A DNA stretch of 64,000 nt from contig CM068323.1 of assembly GCA_034766995.1 (NCBI GenBank), positions 18,083,516-18,147,515 on the forward strand. Direction: 5' to 3'. A program made the translations under genes and the position numbers. Below, piece by piece: positions 14,294 through 31,473 of this stretch (position 1 is the stretch's first letter; every line of letters starts with the position of its first letter). This DNA comes from Acanthacorydalis orientalis. Taxonomy: Eukaryota > Arthropoda > Insecta > Megaloptera > Corydalidae. Below the pieces are notes generated by a model. It ran no database searches. It saw only the letters and a program-made list of their open reading frames with translations, and was not told the origin of the DNA.

Positions 14294-15245
14294 CAGAACA
14301 GGTTTTACTCTTTTATATGATTTAATAAACAGAAACGAACACAGATTTAATCATACAGACCAAATGTAATAAATCTGAATATCATATTAAAGTCTAATAA
14401 TAAGTTTCTATCATATGGTGTCATAAATAAATATTTTACTTTATAGTACGTATCAATTGATTAACTTAATACATTTCATTCTTGTATATAACTCATATTA
14501 AAACCATTGTAACGTCGATAATTTTCATATCTTTACATACTATGACAGACTCGTGATCGATGAAAACAATTTTTGAATGCTTTTTTATAAATACATATAA
14601 TCATCATGAAATGTGACCTAGTCTTGTACAGAATATTTGTAAATGTTTTTTACTGTTTAAGAATTATGACTGATAAATTAATATGCATATTTCTACAGTG
14701 TCGTTTTCAATTCAGAGTTATCAAAAAAAAAAAGAGAAAATTAATTATTTTCACCGTAGAAATTTTATGGAAAAAAAAACGATGTGGCATTCTATGTGTC
14801 TGTAATAATGACTTATGATATTAAATATATAAATATAAATATATAAATACACAAGCATTTAGTGGATGAATTACATATTAATTACGTTTTATATATTTTT
14901 GTGTTACTAAATTTGTTACTAGTCAAGGGCACAATTTTGTTAAATATCGCTCAAATATAATATGTATGCATTTATGTATATGAACATGTGAAATGTGATT
15001 TAATCATCAGAAAATTGCTATTTATAAAAAAATTGACAAGAATGCTTTGAAGCACACAAAAGTATAATATTGCGCTATTATTTCTTTGCAATAATATATC
15101 TGTTAAAAACGTTTCTAATTATTTGAACTGTTATAAAATATTCAGCTGAATATTGAATCAGTTTAATTTTATATCGTTTGCATAGGTTGAATATTTTGTA
15201 TTCATATTTTAATACACATGCAGGACGGCCACTGTACTATTCTAT

Positions 15246-15322
<77 letters not shown>

Positions 15323-16901
15323 AACCTTTTTTTATAAAATTTGGTTTACAAAGAAATAAATATTTTATGTGTTATAAATATTTCCTTATTTATAGACATG
15401 CACCTTATTTTCATGAATGAAATCTAAAATTGATGTTATACAGTGCTGATCCAGCATTTTACCGGAAATGTACATCATCTAAAGTATTTTTTTCGATTTA
15501 TTATCAATATTGTTAAACTATGAGAAATAATGCAATGATAATTTTCAATCTGTAAACAAAATTATTTATTTTTTTCAATAAATATTAGTCTGCATATAAA
15601 CATTATTTCCTTTTTTCAGATGAATCATCAATTTCCAATGCTTGTGTTATATTTTGTACCAGTTCATGTTTCGTATATAATATGAATTCTGTTTTAAAAT
15701 ATTTTACAATCAGACGTGGAGGATTGGAAAAGAAATATTATTTTTAATAGTAACGTAATTTTTTATATATTTTTGCAAGAGTTCACGTATAACTTCGTAA
15801 CATAAATTTGCTTCATTATTATAATTTGTTCTTCAGAATGTTTTTATTTAAAAAAAATCGATTTGGAATTCAAATCCGTAAAAAGGTATATTTTACGTCA
15901 CTCATATTTGGGAAAGATCTTAATTCAATTTCTGAATTTTTTCACAGGTGATTCCTGCTCTGTAAAATCACATATTGTAATGTTAAAGAAGTTTCGCGTT
16001 TCTATTCATTAAATATAAACGTTTTACAACGTCTGGTTTAACCTAATTGTTGACAGTAATTTCTGAAACGATTACTTTACTTATTTATAACACTCCAAAA
16101 TGTATAATTTCGAATATATCCTATCAAATACATGACAAAAAAAATCGTAAATTCAGACTTACCAAGAATATTTTATATAAAAAAGACATTGTTTTTTTCT
16201 ATTTCAGATTACAGTTAAGTATATATTTCAGTTAAAAGTTTGTGCAAAAAAGAGTTTTATGTTTTGATAACGAAGATGCAATTAATTACGTTCATTATCA
16301 GTATGATCGATTTCTCATATTCTTTTCAGATCCTCGTATTTTTTTCAATAGAGAGGCTTTTAATTATCGTCATAAATTGAAAGACTATAGACAAATCATT
16401 TCTCAACTGATACATTTTATGTGAAGCATATATTACAAATCTATTTATATACAAAAATAGAACACATGCATGTACGAAAATATTTCAAAGCAACGTATGG
16501 TGAGATACACGTGTCTCCATGCTCTTATACACTATCAAGAAACAAACTTTTGGTACTGATTAATGCACATTGAAAATGTTTATCCGTATCAGTATACACA
16601 AAGAAAATCAATCATTTGTTTTAGAACTAATTATATGCAGGAAACTGGGAATAAAATGTACGTGTAAAGCGAAGTACGTGATACAATAATACTCATTGAA
16701 TGTTTTTCAGTCATTGAAACAGAACACTGAATACAGATTATACACACCTTGGATACATTCTTTTTCATTTCATCTGCACTTGTTCTCTATAAGGCCTGGT
16801 TTACATTAGGTTAGTAAGCGGTAGAGTACGATGGTAGAGTGCGTACTATCCCGTTACTAGCATAATGGAAACACTTTAGGATAATGAAAGTAGAGTACTA
16901 A

Positions 16902-17136
16902 GGGTTGGTTTACATTAGGATAGAAGCGGTAGAGTATAGTAGCCTACTTTTTCTCTAGATCTCTACTGTGGTGGGAGAAGAGGATAGTAGAGTGTACTAT
17001 TCCATCTGTCCTATCCATTCTACTCTACTCGCTACTATGTTTAGTATTCTACGTCCATTATCCCAAAGTGTTCACATTATGCTAGTAACGGGATTGTACG
17101 CACTCTACCGCTTTCCATTCTAATGTAAACCAGATA
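16902..17136. mobile_element. MITE related to the Harbinger element, inserted into it
   Basis: About 235 bp with terminal inverted repeats around TGGTTTACATTAGGATAG and its complement CCATTCTAATGTAAACCA. It is flanked by TAA at 16899-16901 and 17137-17139. Removing it and one TAA restores the host element: the intact sequence around the complement of about 18070-18090 runs AGAGTACTAAAAATAGTAGC across the same point. It is internally close to the element at 18189-18434. Confidence 0.85.
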
Positions 17137-17324
17137 TAAAGCTAGAAGTGAGTAGAGTAGAGTGGATAGCACATGTGGAATAGTAAACTCTACTAGCTTC
17201 TTCCCCCATTAAAAAATTACTGGCACTGTGCCGGTATAAACCGGTTTATTGCAATAGAGTCGGGTAATCGGGCGCGAAAATTATGTTTACAAGTTTTATT
17301 TTTATTTACGAAAGGAAATATAAA

Positions 17325-17326
<2 letters not shown>

Positions 17327-17380
<54 letters not shown>

Positions 17381-17765
17381 GTATACGCAAATATAAAGTG
17401 TAGCATCTCTCAATAATGTGTCCATCTTTTTGATACATGGCATAACGAATTTCAAGTGTTTCTAAATTCTCAGGTGTCATTTTTAAACACATCCTGTATT
17501 CTTCTGAATCTTCTGTAGCTAATTATGTTAGAATATTAGCAGACGCTCCTTGTATATCTCTTTTTTTAATCCAGTCTTTTACTCATATTCTTTTTTTCCT
17601 ATCAGTTTTTTCCTCTAAAACTTCTCTAACTTCATTTAACAAGACACTTGCAATTGTTATTAAACATTTTCTTACAATAGCAAGACGACGACGGCGTGCG
17701 ATGTTCATTGTAAAAAACTTGAAATTAAACTCTATCAAATCACTACCTTTATGTAAACGGGCCAA
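17327..17765 (-). pseudogene. Decayed PIF/Harbinger-type transposase (N-terminal part)
   Basis: Reading the minus strand from 17765 downward in one frame gives a protein that starts MARLHKGSDLIEF, runs through EVREVLEEKTDRKKRI, meets TGA, continues VKDWIKKRDIQGASANILT, meets TAA, and continues LATEDSEEYRMCLKMTPENL then YAMYQKDGHIIE. The pattern (W-V-K-x-W with basic residues, then N-x-L-x-E-L, E-D-x-x-x-Y-R, M-x-x-x-x-F/L-E-x-L and Q-K-x-D) is that of the N-terminal region of Harbinger-family transposases in insects. The TGA replaces an expected tryptophan and the TAA an expected glutamate. No catalytic DDE core is present; after about 17400 the frame runs into a (TA)n tract. It is a fossil. 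Confidence 0.78.
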
Positions 17766-18188
17766 ACTGTAATTTTTGGTAGAGTAGACGTCTAGTGAAA
17801 AAGCAGGATAGTAACCGGTAGAGTATATTAGCCTACTTTTTCTCTAGCATCTACAATTCGTTTACATAATGCTAATGGCTTGGTAGAGGAGAGTTTAGTT
17901 TCAAGTTTAAAACAATCAACCAACAATCTCAGTAAGTAAAAACAAAACTTGTAAATACACGTTTCGCGTCCGACTACTCTACTCTACTGCAATAATTACG
18001 GTAAATTTGTAGTGAGGGAAGGGGACAGTAGAGTGTACTATTCCATATGTGTTATCCACTCTACTCGCTACTATTTTTAGTACTCTACTTTCACTATCTC
18101 AAAGTGACTACATTATGCTAATAACGGGATAGTACGCACTCTACCACCGTACTCCACCGCTTACTATATTAACGTAGATCAGGCCTAA

Positions 18189-18434
18189 GAGCTGGTTTAC
18201 ATTAGATAGTAAACGGTAGAGTATACTCGCCTACTTTTTCTCTAGACCTTTACTTTGGTGGGAGAAGAAGATAGTAGAGTACTATTCCATATGTCCTATC
18301 CACTCTACTCTACTCTTTACTATCTTTAGTACTCTACTTTAACTATCCCAAAGTGTTTACATTATGCTAGTAACGGAATAGTATGTACTCTATCACCGTA
18401 CTCTACCGCTTACTATCCTAATGTAAACCAGACG
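18189..18434. mobile_element. MITE (Harbinger-type), adjacent copy
   Basis: About 246 bp, ends GAGCTGGTTTACATTAG and CTAATGTAAACCAGACG, flanked by TAA at 18186-18188 (shared with the larger element on the left) and at 18435-18437. The inside is mostly the same as the MITE at 16902-17136, including the repeated word ACTCTAC. Confidence 0.85.
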
Positions 18435-18437
18435 TAA

Positions 18438-18748
18438 GAATAGTAGCGACTGGAGTCGAGTAGATACCACATGTGGAATAGTACACTCTATTATCCTCTT
18501 CCTCCACCACAAATTTACCGTAATTATTGCAGTAGAATAAAGTAGTCAGGCGCGAAACGTGTATTTACAAGATTTTTTTACTTACCAAGGTTGTTGGTTG
18601 ATTGTTTTAAATTTAAAACTAAACTCTCCTCTACCAAACCACTAGCTTTATGTAAACGGACCAAACTGTAAATGCTGATAGAGTAGCGATCTAGAGAGAA
18701 CGTAGACTTATATACTCTGTCGCTTACTATCCTAATGTAAACCAGCCC
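18438..18748. mobile_element. Partial Harbinger-type element, inverted relative to the main copy
   Basis: The right end CCTAATGTAAACCAGCCC at 18731-18748 is a terminal inverted repeat followed by TAA (18749-18751). The inside matches the reverse complement of about 17760-18080 of the main element (shared words: TTTACCGTAATTATTGCAG, GGCGCGAAACGTGTATTTAC). There is no matching left end, so this copy is truncated or was cut by the insertion of the neighbouring MITE. Confidence 0.75.
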
Positions 18749-18942
18749 TAACATAGTATAATACTTTGTTATCGTGAGCACTAAACCAAGTTATCTGCTG
18801 TGTCGTGCGTTCATATTATCACAAATATTTTTTTTCGCGACAAAAATGTACCGAGTTGTCCATCAGACCTGTATGTACTAAACATAAATTCATTCAAGTG
18901 TATTTTTGTAAGATGTAAAGTGTCTTCACAATTAAATTAAAA

Positions 18943-24438
<5,496 letters not shown>

Positions 24439-24786
24439 ATATTAGTTAATATTTTAAATAAATATCTTTGGATAGAAATTACTCTGTCTATACAATGATT
24501 GATTTAATATATTCTTCTTTTATAAATATAGCAAAATTTATAAACTGCATAAAATTAAAAAAAAATCTTATTATTCTGTGTATTTAATTAATAAATTATT
24601 TTATATTTATATAGTATTACATTATTAACTCTAAATAATATAACATTAAAAGAATAAAAATCATATTTTCTTCGTAGTTTAAATGGAGTCCAGCCAATTT
24701 TTAAAACGTATAAACATGTGCGTATGATATATATATACTTATAAGAATTCACTGTTATTCATATCTTATTTTGTGTAATACTTAAA

Positions 24787-24871
<85 letters not shown>

Positions 24872-25324
24872 TACATACATACAGGGCTTGATTTATACTG
24901 TGCCGCCCTTATACCGCCATAACTAAATACCGCTCATTTCCTCCATCCCAAATGTTGTCCAAATGAATTAAGAGAAATCCAAATTTATTTCATTCAAATT
25001 ACATGATAACTATTTTTTACTAATAAAACAATTTTAAAAGTTAATTATCACAAAACTTATTTTTGGAAATATCTCGCTGTGGCTTTGAGGTATAGATATG
25101 TAGGTATTATTAAAATAATTCATTGAACATTTTATAATTTTCATTGGTATATTAAATAAAAGTAAAGTACATAATTAGATATGTCATTTTTTTAATCTAA
25201 AACACAATATAGTACTACGGAAACGAAATAACACATTTCGTATGAACTTTAAACCACGTATAATTCGATTTCACATAACAGAGTGTTTCGTGAAACCAGT
25301 TAACCGTACCATACGAGGGTTTGC

Positions 25325-25380
<56 letters not shown>

Positions 25381-25612
25381 TAAGGTAAAAAGTGTACTTT
25401 TAGGCATACATTTTTAGAAATTTTATGCTATAGATAAAGATGTCTGTTCGATACTGCTAAAGAATCTCTCTATAGTCCCTACAGACCCATCTATAGACCA
25501 ATCCTGCAAAACTGAATTATTAAGTCTCATAACCTCGAATTTTCAAATACACACATTGTACGTACAATTATTTATTATCATCAATATTAGCCTCAATGAT
25601 TATAATATTACA
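24439..25612. other. Intergenic region between SLC17 and DCAF13
   Basis: Contains the SLC17 3' flank, a (CT)n-(TA)n tract (about 24788-24866) and another (TA)n tract (25327-25380). A more balanced patch at about 24885-24960 (CTGTGCCGCCCTTATACCGCC) may be a transposon relic, but I cannot assign it. The last 230 bases should contain the DCAF13 promoter. Confidence 0.5.
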
Positions 25613-27055
25613 ATGAAAGTAAAAGTCTTAAGTAGGAATCCTGACGAATATTTACGCGAAACCAAAAATGATATTTATAAAGGTAAAAATATAAAACACT
25701 TGTTAACCTTAAATTTATTATATTTCTTAGTTCCTAGGAACTATGATCCAAGTCTACATCCGTTTGAAGCATCTAGAGAGTACACGAGGGCTTTAAATGC
25801 AACTAAACTTGAAAGAGTGTTTGCAAAACCTTTCATAGGCGTTCTAGATGGACATCGTGACGGAATATCATGTATAACTAAACATACTCAACAATTATCA
25901 CTACTTTTAAGTGGTGCATACGATGGTGAAATCCGTATATGGGATTTGGCTCAGCGTAAATGTATTCGTTCATTTACTGCACATGAGGGGATTGTTAGAG
26001 GTGTAGTATTTAATACAGATTCAGAAAATTTTATTTCTGTCGGTGATGATAAAAATATTAAAACGTGGAAGACCGAATTTCCACGATGGGGTGAAGAAGA
26101 AGAGCCAATCAACACTATCATGAGTAAAACGGTTGTTACTGGAATTACTCATCATATAAATAAACATGTTTTTGCTACCTGCGGAGAAGTCTGTCAGATT
26201 TGGGAAGAAAGCAGAAATGAACCTATACAAACGTTTAGATGGGGTGTAGATAGTTTACACGATGTTGCATTTAATCCTGTCGAACACAATCTTCTATCGG
26301 CATGTGCAAGCGACCGAAGTATAATTTTATACGATACTCGAGAAAGAGGACCGATTAGAAAAATCACTATGAAACTAAAATCAAACAAAGTTTGTTGGAA
26401 TCCAATGGAAGCATTTATATTTACCTGTGCCAATGAAGATTATAATCTGTATACTTTTGATACACGAAAACTTAATAGTCCAATTAATGTTCATATAGAT
26501 CATGTAGCAGCTGTAATATCATTAGATTATGCACCGACGGGGAAAGAATTTGTGTCTGGTAGTTATGATAAGTCTATAAGAATATTTGAAACTCAGAAAG
26601 GTCATTCTAGGGAAGTTTATCATACAAAACGTATGCAACGTCTTACATGTGTAGCGTGGTCATTAGACAATAAGTACATATTAAGTGGATCAGATGAAAT
26701 GAATATAAGAATATGGAAGGCACAGGCTTCTAATAAACTTGGTGTTGTAAGTGTATTAAAAATGTATAATTTATAAAATGTTTAATAAATGTTTATTTTC
26801 CAGCTGAAACCTAGAGAAAAAGCATCTTTAAATTATAGTGCAGCATTGAAAGAAAAATTTGCCAGTCATCCACAAATAAAACGAATTGCACGCCACAGGC
26901 AAGTGCCCAAACATATTTACAATGCGCGAAATGAATTGCGTGTAATTAAAGAAAAACAGAAAAGAAAGGAAGCTAACAGACGTGCACATTCAAAACAAAA
27001 TACTGTCCCACATATCCCAGAACGAAAGAAGCATGTTATTCATGAACATCATTAA
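25613..27055 (+). CDS. DCAF13: DCAF13 / Sof1-like WD40 protein (ribosome biogenesis)
   Basis: Three exons, 25613-25682, 25731-26746 and 26804-27055 (TAA), give 445 residues, the same length as I recall for human DCAF13. The start MKVKVLSRNPDEY and the junction DIYK/VPRNYDPSLHPFE match the family closely. WD40 repeats follow (about residues 60-340), with LDGHRDGISC, GAYDGEIRIWDL, VGDDKNIKTW, CASDRSIILYDTR, GSYDKSIRIF and GSDEMNIRIWKA. A basic Sof1-type tail has IKRIARHRQVPKHIY and ends HHEH-like (VIHEHH). DCAF13 acts in the nucleolus in 18S rRNA processing as part of the small-subunit processome and is also a CUL4-DDB1 substrate receptor. The first intron is only 48 bases, a multiple of three without a stop codon, so it can be misread as coding. 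An AATAAA lies at 27065. Confidence 0.95.
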
Positions 27056-27723
27056 TTTTTACAGAATAAACATTATGTTTTTGTAATAAATTTGCTAATA
27101 AATTATATTTTATTTTAAATCACATTTTTTCATTAATTTGTGATGAACTTTATTTAAAAATATATAAATTTTTAAATTATCTTGAAATTTGCAGAATATC
27201 AAGATAATTTTAAGTACATCAACTTTGATTGTATTTGTAGTAGATTAGTTGAATTTTCAACTTATTTTTTGAATAATTATTTTAACTTTCATCATGATTA
27301 ATTTTTGTGTTTGTGTATATATTATGTGTGTATATATATATATATAGCATTGTTTATTCGGTTTGCAGCGACAATAATCTTTACATTTTCTTTCAATTGC
27401 GCATTACTAATCTACTTTATTTCATTTAATACCACGTCTCCTTTCCTTCCCAGCAGTAACGCTGTAATAATGGATTTAATTGCGAGGTCATGTTATTTAC
27501 TAGCATTGAAACAGTCATATGAACATTTCGAGTACTGCTACATTCTACATCGATAAAACATTAAATTTCTACAGCCATAGATAAAGTCTACAACTACGAG
27601 AGTCTTTATCTATGGTCTACAACTATAACAGACATCCAAACACTAGTAGTGTAGTGCTGTTGGTTGGGTGTAACCGTAAATATTGAATAAGAAGTATAAA
27701 TTGCTATAAATTGTGATGGTATA
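27056..27723. other. Intergenic region: DCAF13 3' end and Nrx-IV promoter/5' UTR
   Basis: It contains the DCAF13 polyadenylation signal (AATAAA at 27065-27070) and, near the Nrx-IV start, a small hairpin (27576-27614) with arms CCATAGATAAAG and CTTTATCTATGG. No coding feature is supported. Confidence 0.5.
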
Positions 27724-29429
27724 ATGGACCCTTCGAATCTAGTGTTTTTTTACGTAGTTTTAATATGTTGTTCATCATTAAATGCAGGTAAAAAAAAACA
27801 TATTAAAAGTATAATGAATAACATCAGTATAATGCAATGGTACTGATTAGTCATAAAATCTAATTAGAAATGTATTGTAGTTTTAATGTGTATCAAGTTA
27901 TACAAATTTTCTTCAGTGAATAGAAGTTGTGTTCCTTTTTTGCCAGATGTTAAAATTCGATTTCTTGTTTTTAGAATATTATTCAGAATATGAGTGTAAT
28001 ACACCATTATTAGAGAAGGCAGTTTTAAAAGCAACATCTTCGATGAGGGAACGTGGTCCAGAAAATGCAGTTCTCGATGGTAATTTATTTTTAATTATGT
28101 TGATAGTATATTATCGTGTAGTGTATATTTATAAACGGAAGAAAAATTTATAATAGCAGTAAACAATTTTCATTTGTATAGGTAAAAATAGTATCGAGTA
28201 AAAGGAATTAAAATAAGAAGATTTAAAAGTAATTCCAAACTTTCATCCTCTCTAGCATTGGTATTATCTAATCAAGATGTGTACAAAACGTAGTATCCGG
28301 TGGGCCTTTAATTTTAATGCTTGGGATCCTTCTGAAAATGACATTTTATTAGCGACTACGTTAATACAAATTGAGGAAAAAGTTCGAATAGATAAGTTTG
28401 TGTTTAAGAAAGATTTTAAATCCTCTTTGATAGGAAGGTTATTAATGAGAAAGTTTGTTCATAATGTAACAGGTGTAGCTTATAATGAAATTAAATTTAG
28501 TAGAGACCAAAAGGGTAAACCTGTACTTAATTTTCCTACCAACTGTGAAGTGCCGATTTGTTTTAACATTTCACATCAAGGAGATTATACTGTTCTTGCT
28601 GGTGAATGTGGAATGTCACAGATCGGTGTCGATGTTATGAAACTGGAATATACTGGTGGAAAGTCATTAAGTGACTTCTTTAGACTTATGAATAAAAATT
28701 TTTCTCCCATAGAATGGAATAGTATAAAAAATGGTAGTTGTGAACAACAAATAAATTCATTTTGTAGACATTGGTGTTTGAAGGAAAGTTATGTTAAAGC
28801 TATTGGTGTTGGAATTACTATTAATTTACAGAATATCAGTTTCAATGTGAAAACAAAGATATTAAGCACTGAGAATGTTATCACTGATACAGAATTAATT
28901 GTTAATCAAACTAAAAGCGATTGGTGTTTTGAAGAAATGTTGTTAGGGCCAAGTAATCATTGTGTTGCAGTTGCTTTAAAACCAGAATCTCATGTTCAGT
29001 TAAAAGAAAATAAATTTATAGAGCTGTCTTTCTGTGAAATAATTGAAAATAATATTCCATTATTAGATACAGATATAAATTACTGCAAAAAATATTTTCT
29101 AAAGCCAGAAAAGCCATTTTAAAAATTCCTTAAATCGGTATTAAAATTTATTAAAATTAAATAGTTCTCTTTAAACAGATATAAGAGTAATACTTTGTTT
29201 TCATACAGATAATAATGTTCATATAGATAACTGTTTACTGCTATTAAATATATATAAGCCATTATTGAAAATATGACAAATTTAGAAAGTACGTATTATC
29301 ATTTGTATAAAAGTATGTATATTTGATCGTAAATAAAAAATGTTTGCTTGTAAAACTTAAATTAATTTAGACATAAGTTTATGTTATAGTTGTTTTGTAG
29401 ATATTAACTATCTAGTACAAGTATATAGA

Positions 29430-29494
<65 letters not shown>

Positions 29495-31414
29495 GTGTGT
29501 GTGTGCACACATACATATATCAGATTATTCTTCTATTTATAGTTAGTTTGTATAATCAATAATCAGTACCAGTTCTTAAAATGATATAAAATTGTACCTG
29601 TCACTTTAAGCATTAGTAATATACAGCATGCAATGTTTAAATTTAGTTTCGGTTTATTTTTGTTCATTTATTTGCATGTTTTAATTTTTACTTTATATTC
29701 TTGTTTGCCATTAAATTAAAATTGCCATACGATTGGTGTGGGAGTCCAACCTATGATTAAATAAATTATAATTATTGAAATCACTTGAAAATTCACGAAG
29801 TTATTTATTATATAAAAAACACTCTCTGTCCAGTTGTTGATTTTAAAAATATGAACAATTTAGTATGTGTATTGGGGAATAATCAAATCAAAGTTTTTCT
29901 AAATTATTCTGAATATGGCAATCAAATTATTATAAAAAATAATACTTTCGGATGTATAGTTGATCTAATGAAATGTTAAACCAAAAAAATTTAGAATTTT
30001 CTCAAAATATATAATTATATTTAAATATTAATCTAATTGGCATATAATTCAAATTTATAAGAAAAAATATATAATTTTGAATAAATTTTAAAACAAAGGC
30101 GGAAATGCTTGGACGGCATCGAATAATGATTTTGATCAACAATTAATAATTGATCTTGGACAAGTGATGAATATAACCCGCATTTGGACCCAAGGGCGCC
30201 CACATTCCTCTGAGTATGTCATGGAGTATGGTATCAGTTTTGGTACTAATGGACTCGATTATGCTGACTACAAAGAACCCGGTGGTAATACAAAGGTGAG
30301 ACATGATAAAGATGAGAACAGCGAAGTAACAAATGTTAAAAGAAGACGATTGCATTCTTTTGAGCTTATGTGCATGTTTTTTTTTATCATCCCTTCATAA
30401 AAAATCTTGAAATTGCTTGTCTGCAAAGTAGTGAATAATATACAATATTTGTTCTTAACAGCAAATAATTTGAAATTTTTAGACAGATGTAAATTTTTAG
30501 TAATTGGCAATGTAAACCTTCACTAATAATACTCTGTTTATTTTTATTATTTATATTAGTGCATGTTGATTGTATTGCTATTTTCAGTAATTGCATAAAT
30601 ACTTTATTCTTTATTTTAAATATATTGTCATTTTATCTTTTATGTTATTAAAATATTTTTATAAAAATATTTTTAACTTTGTTTAGTTTTATTTCTCTAT
30701 ATTATTTCATTTTTGGTTTGTTGTTATTTTAATTGCTTTTACATAAATATAGACTAACTATTCCTAATATATTACATTTAATACTCCCGTGTGTATTTTT
30801 ATAATAAGAGTGTGTACATATAGACTCGCAAACACATGAATGAAATTGTTTTAAAGGTATATTTTTTTGTATTATGTGTTACTGAAAACTTCCAATCAAA
30901 TAATGTAAAAAGTGTACATATGGTGAAAGAGTACAAATAAATTCTAATCTTATGTAATTAATTCTAAACCTAAACATCTAACTCATCAAATCTTTTCTAT
31001 CACAAGTGATTCTCATTATCATCATAAAACTAACAATGCATGGTGTGGGCTGGCATGGTTGCTTATAGGCGATTCTGCTTGGACTCCGGCCGAAATCACT
31101 TACTATCATTTCTTGACCATGGATCTTGGAAGTCGTAAAGAAATTCACTATATTGCGACACGGGGCAGATCTCATACAAATGAGTATGTCACAGAGTATA
31201 TTGTTCAGTTTTCGGATGATGGAGAAAGTTGGAGATCTTTTGCAGATGCATCCGGTGAAACAGAGGTTGTAAATTTCAGATAGACGATTTTTTTGAAGAA
31301 TGTTTTTTTTTTATTTGTACATCTCTAAAAACATATACTAATTAATTGATTAATTTACATTTAATAATACCATGATTACGCTTCTTGAAATAAGAAATTA
31401 ATTTTTGAGTAGTT

Positions 31415-31473
<59 letters not shown>

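Larger units (their letters stand above)
11645..16789. other. Gene-poor AT-rich intergenic region
   Basis: No coding feature is supported. It contains (TA)n tracts at about 12197-12290, 14037-14086, 14241-14292 and 15249-15322, a short (CT)n run at about 14011-14034, and the long inverted repeat listed separately at 13162-13522. The first few hundred bases probably hold the 3' UTR of the PTB-SH2 gene. Confidence 0.6.
16793..18185. mobile_element. PIF/Harbinger-type DNA transposon, degenerate, with TAA target duplication
   Basis: The left end GGCCTGGTTTACATTAGG (16793) is mirrored by the right end finishing ...GATCAGGCC at 18185. The subterminal match continues for roughly 100 bases (AGTAAGCGG..., GGTAGAGTGCGTACTATCCC against its complement at about 18131-18150). 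Both ends are flanked by TAA (16790-16792 and 18186-18188), the 3-bp target duplication typical of PIF/Harbinger elements. Inside is a decayed minus-strand transposase with Harbinger-like motifs. A smaller related element (16902-17136) sits in the left part, and a (TA)n tract in the transposase region. The element is not expected to be active. Confidence 0.85.

Noticed and set aside
24882..25330. Possible hAT or piggyBac element between SLC17 and DCAF13
   Set aside because: CAGGGCTTGATTTATA at 24882 looks like a transposon end, but no matching opposite end or target duplication could be found.
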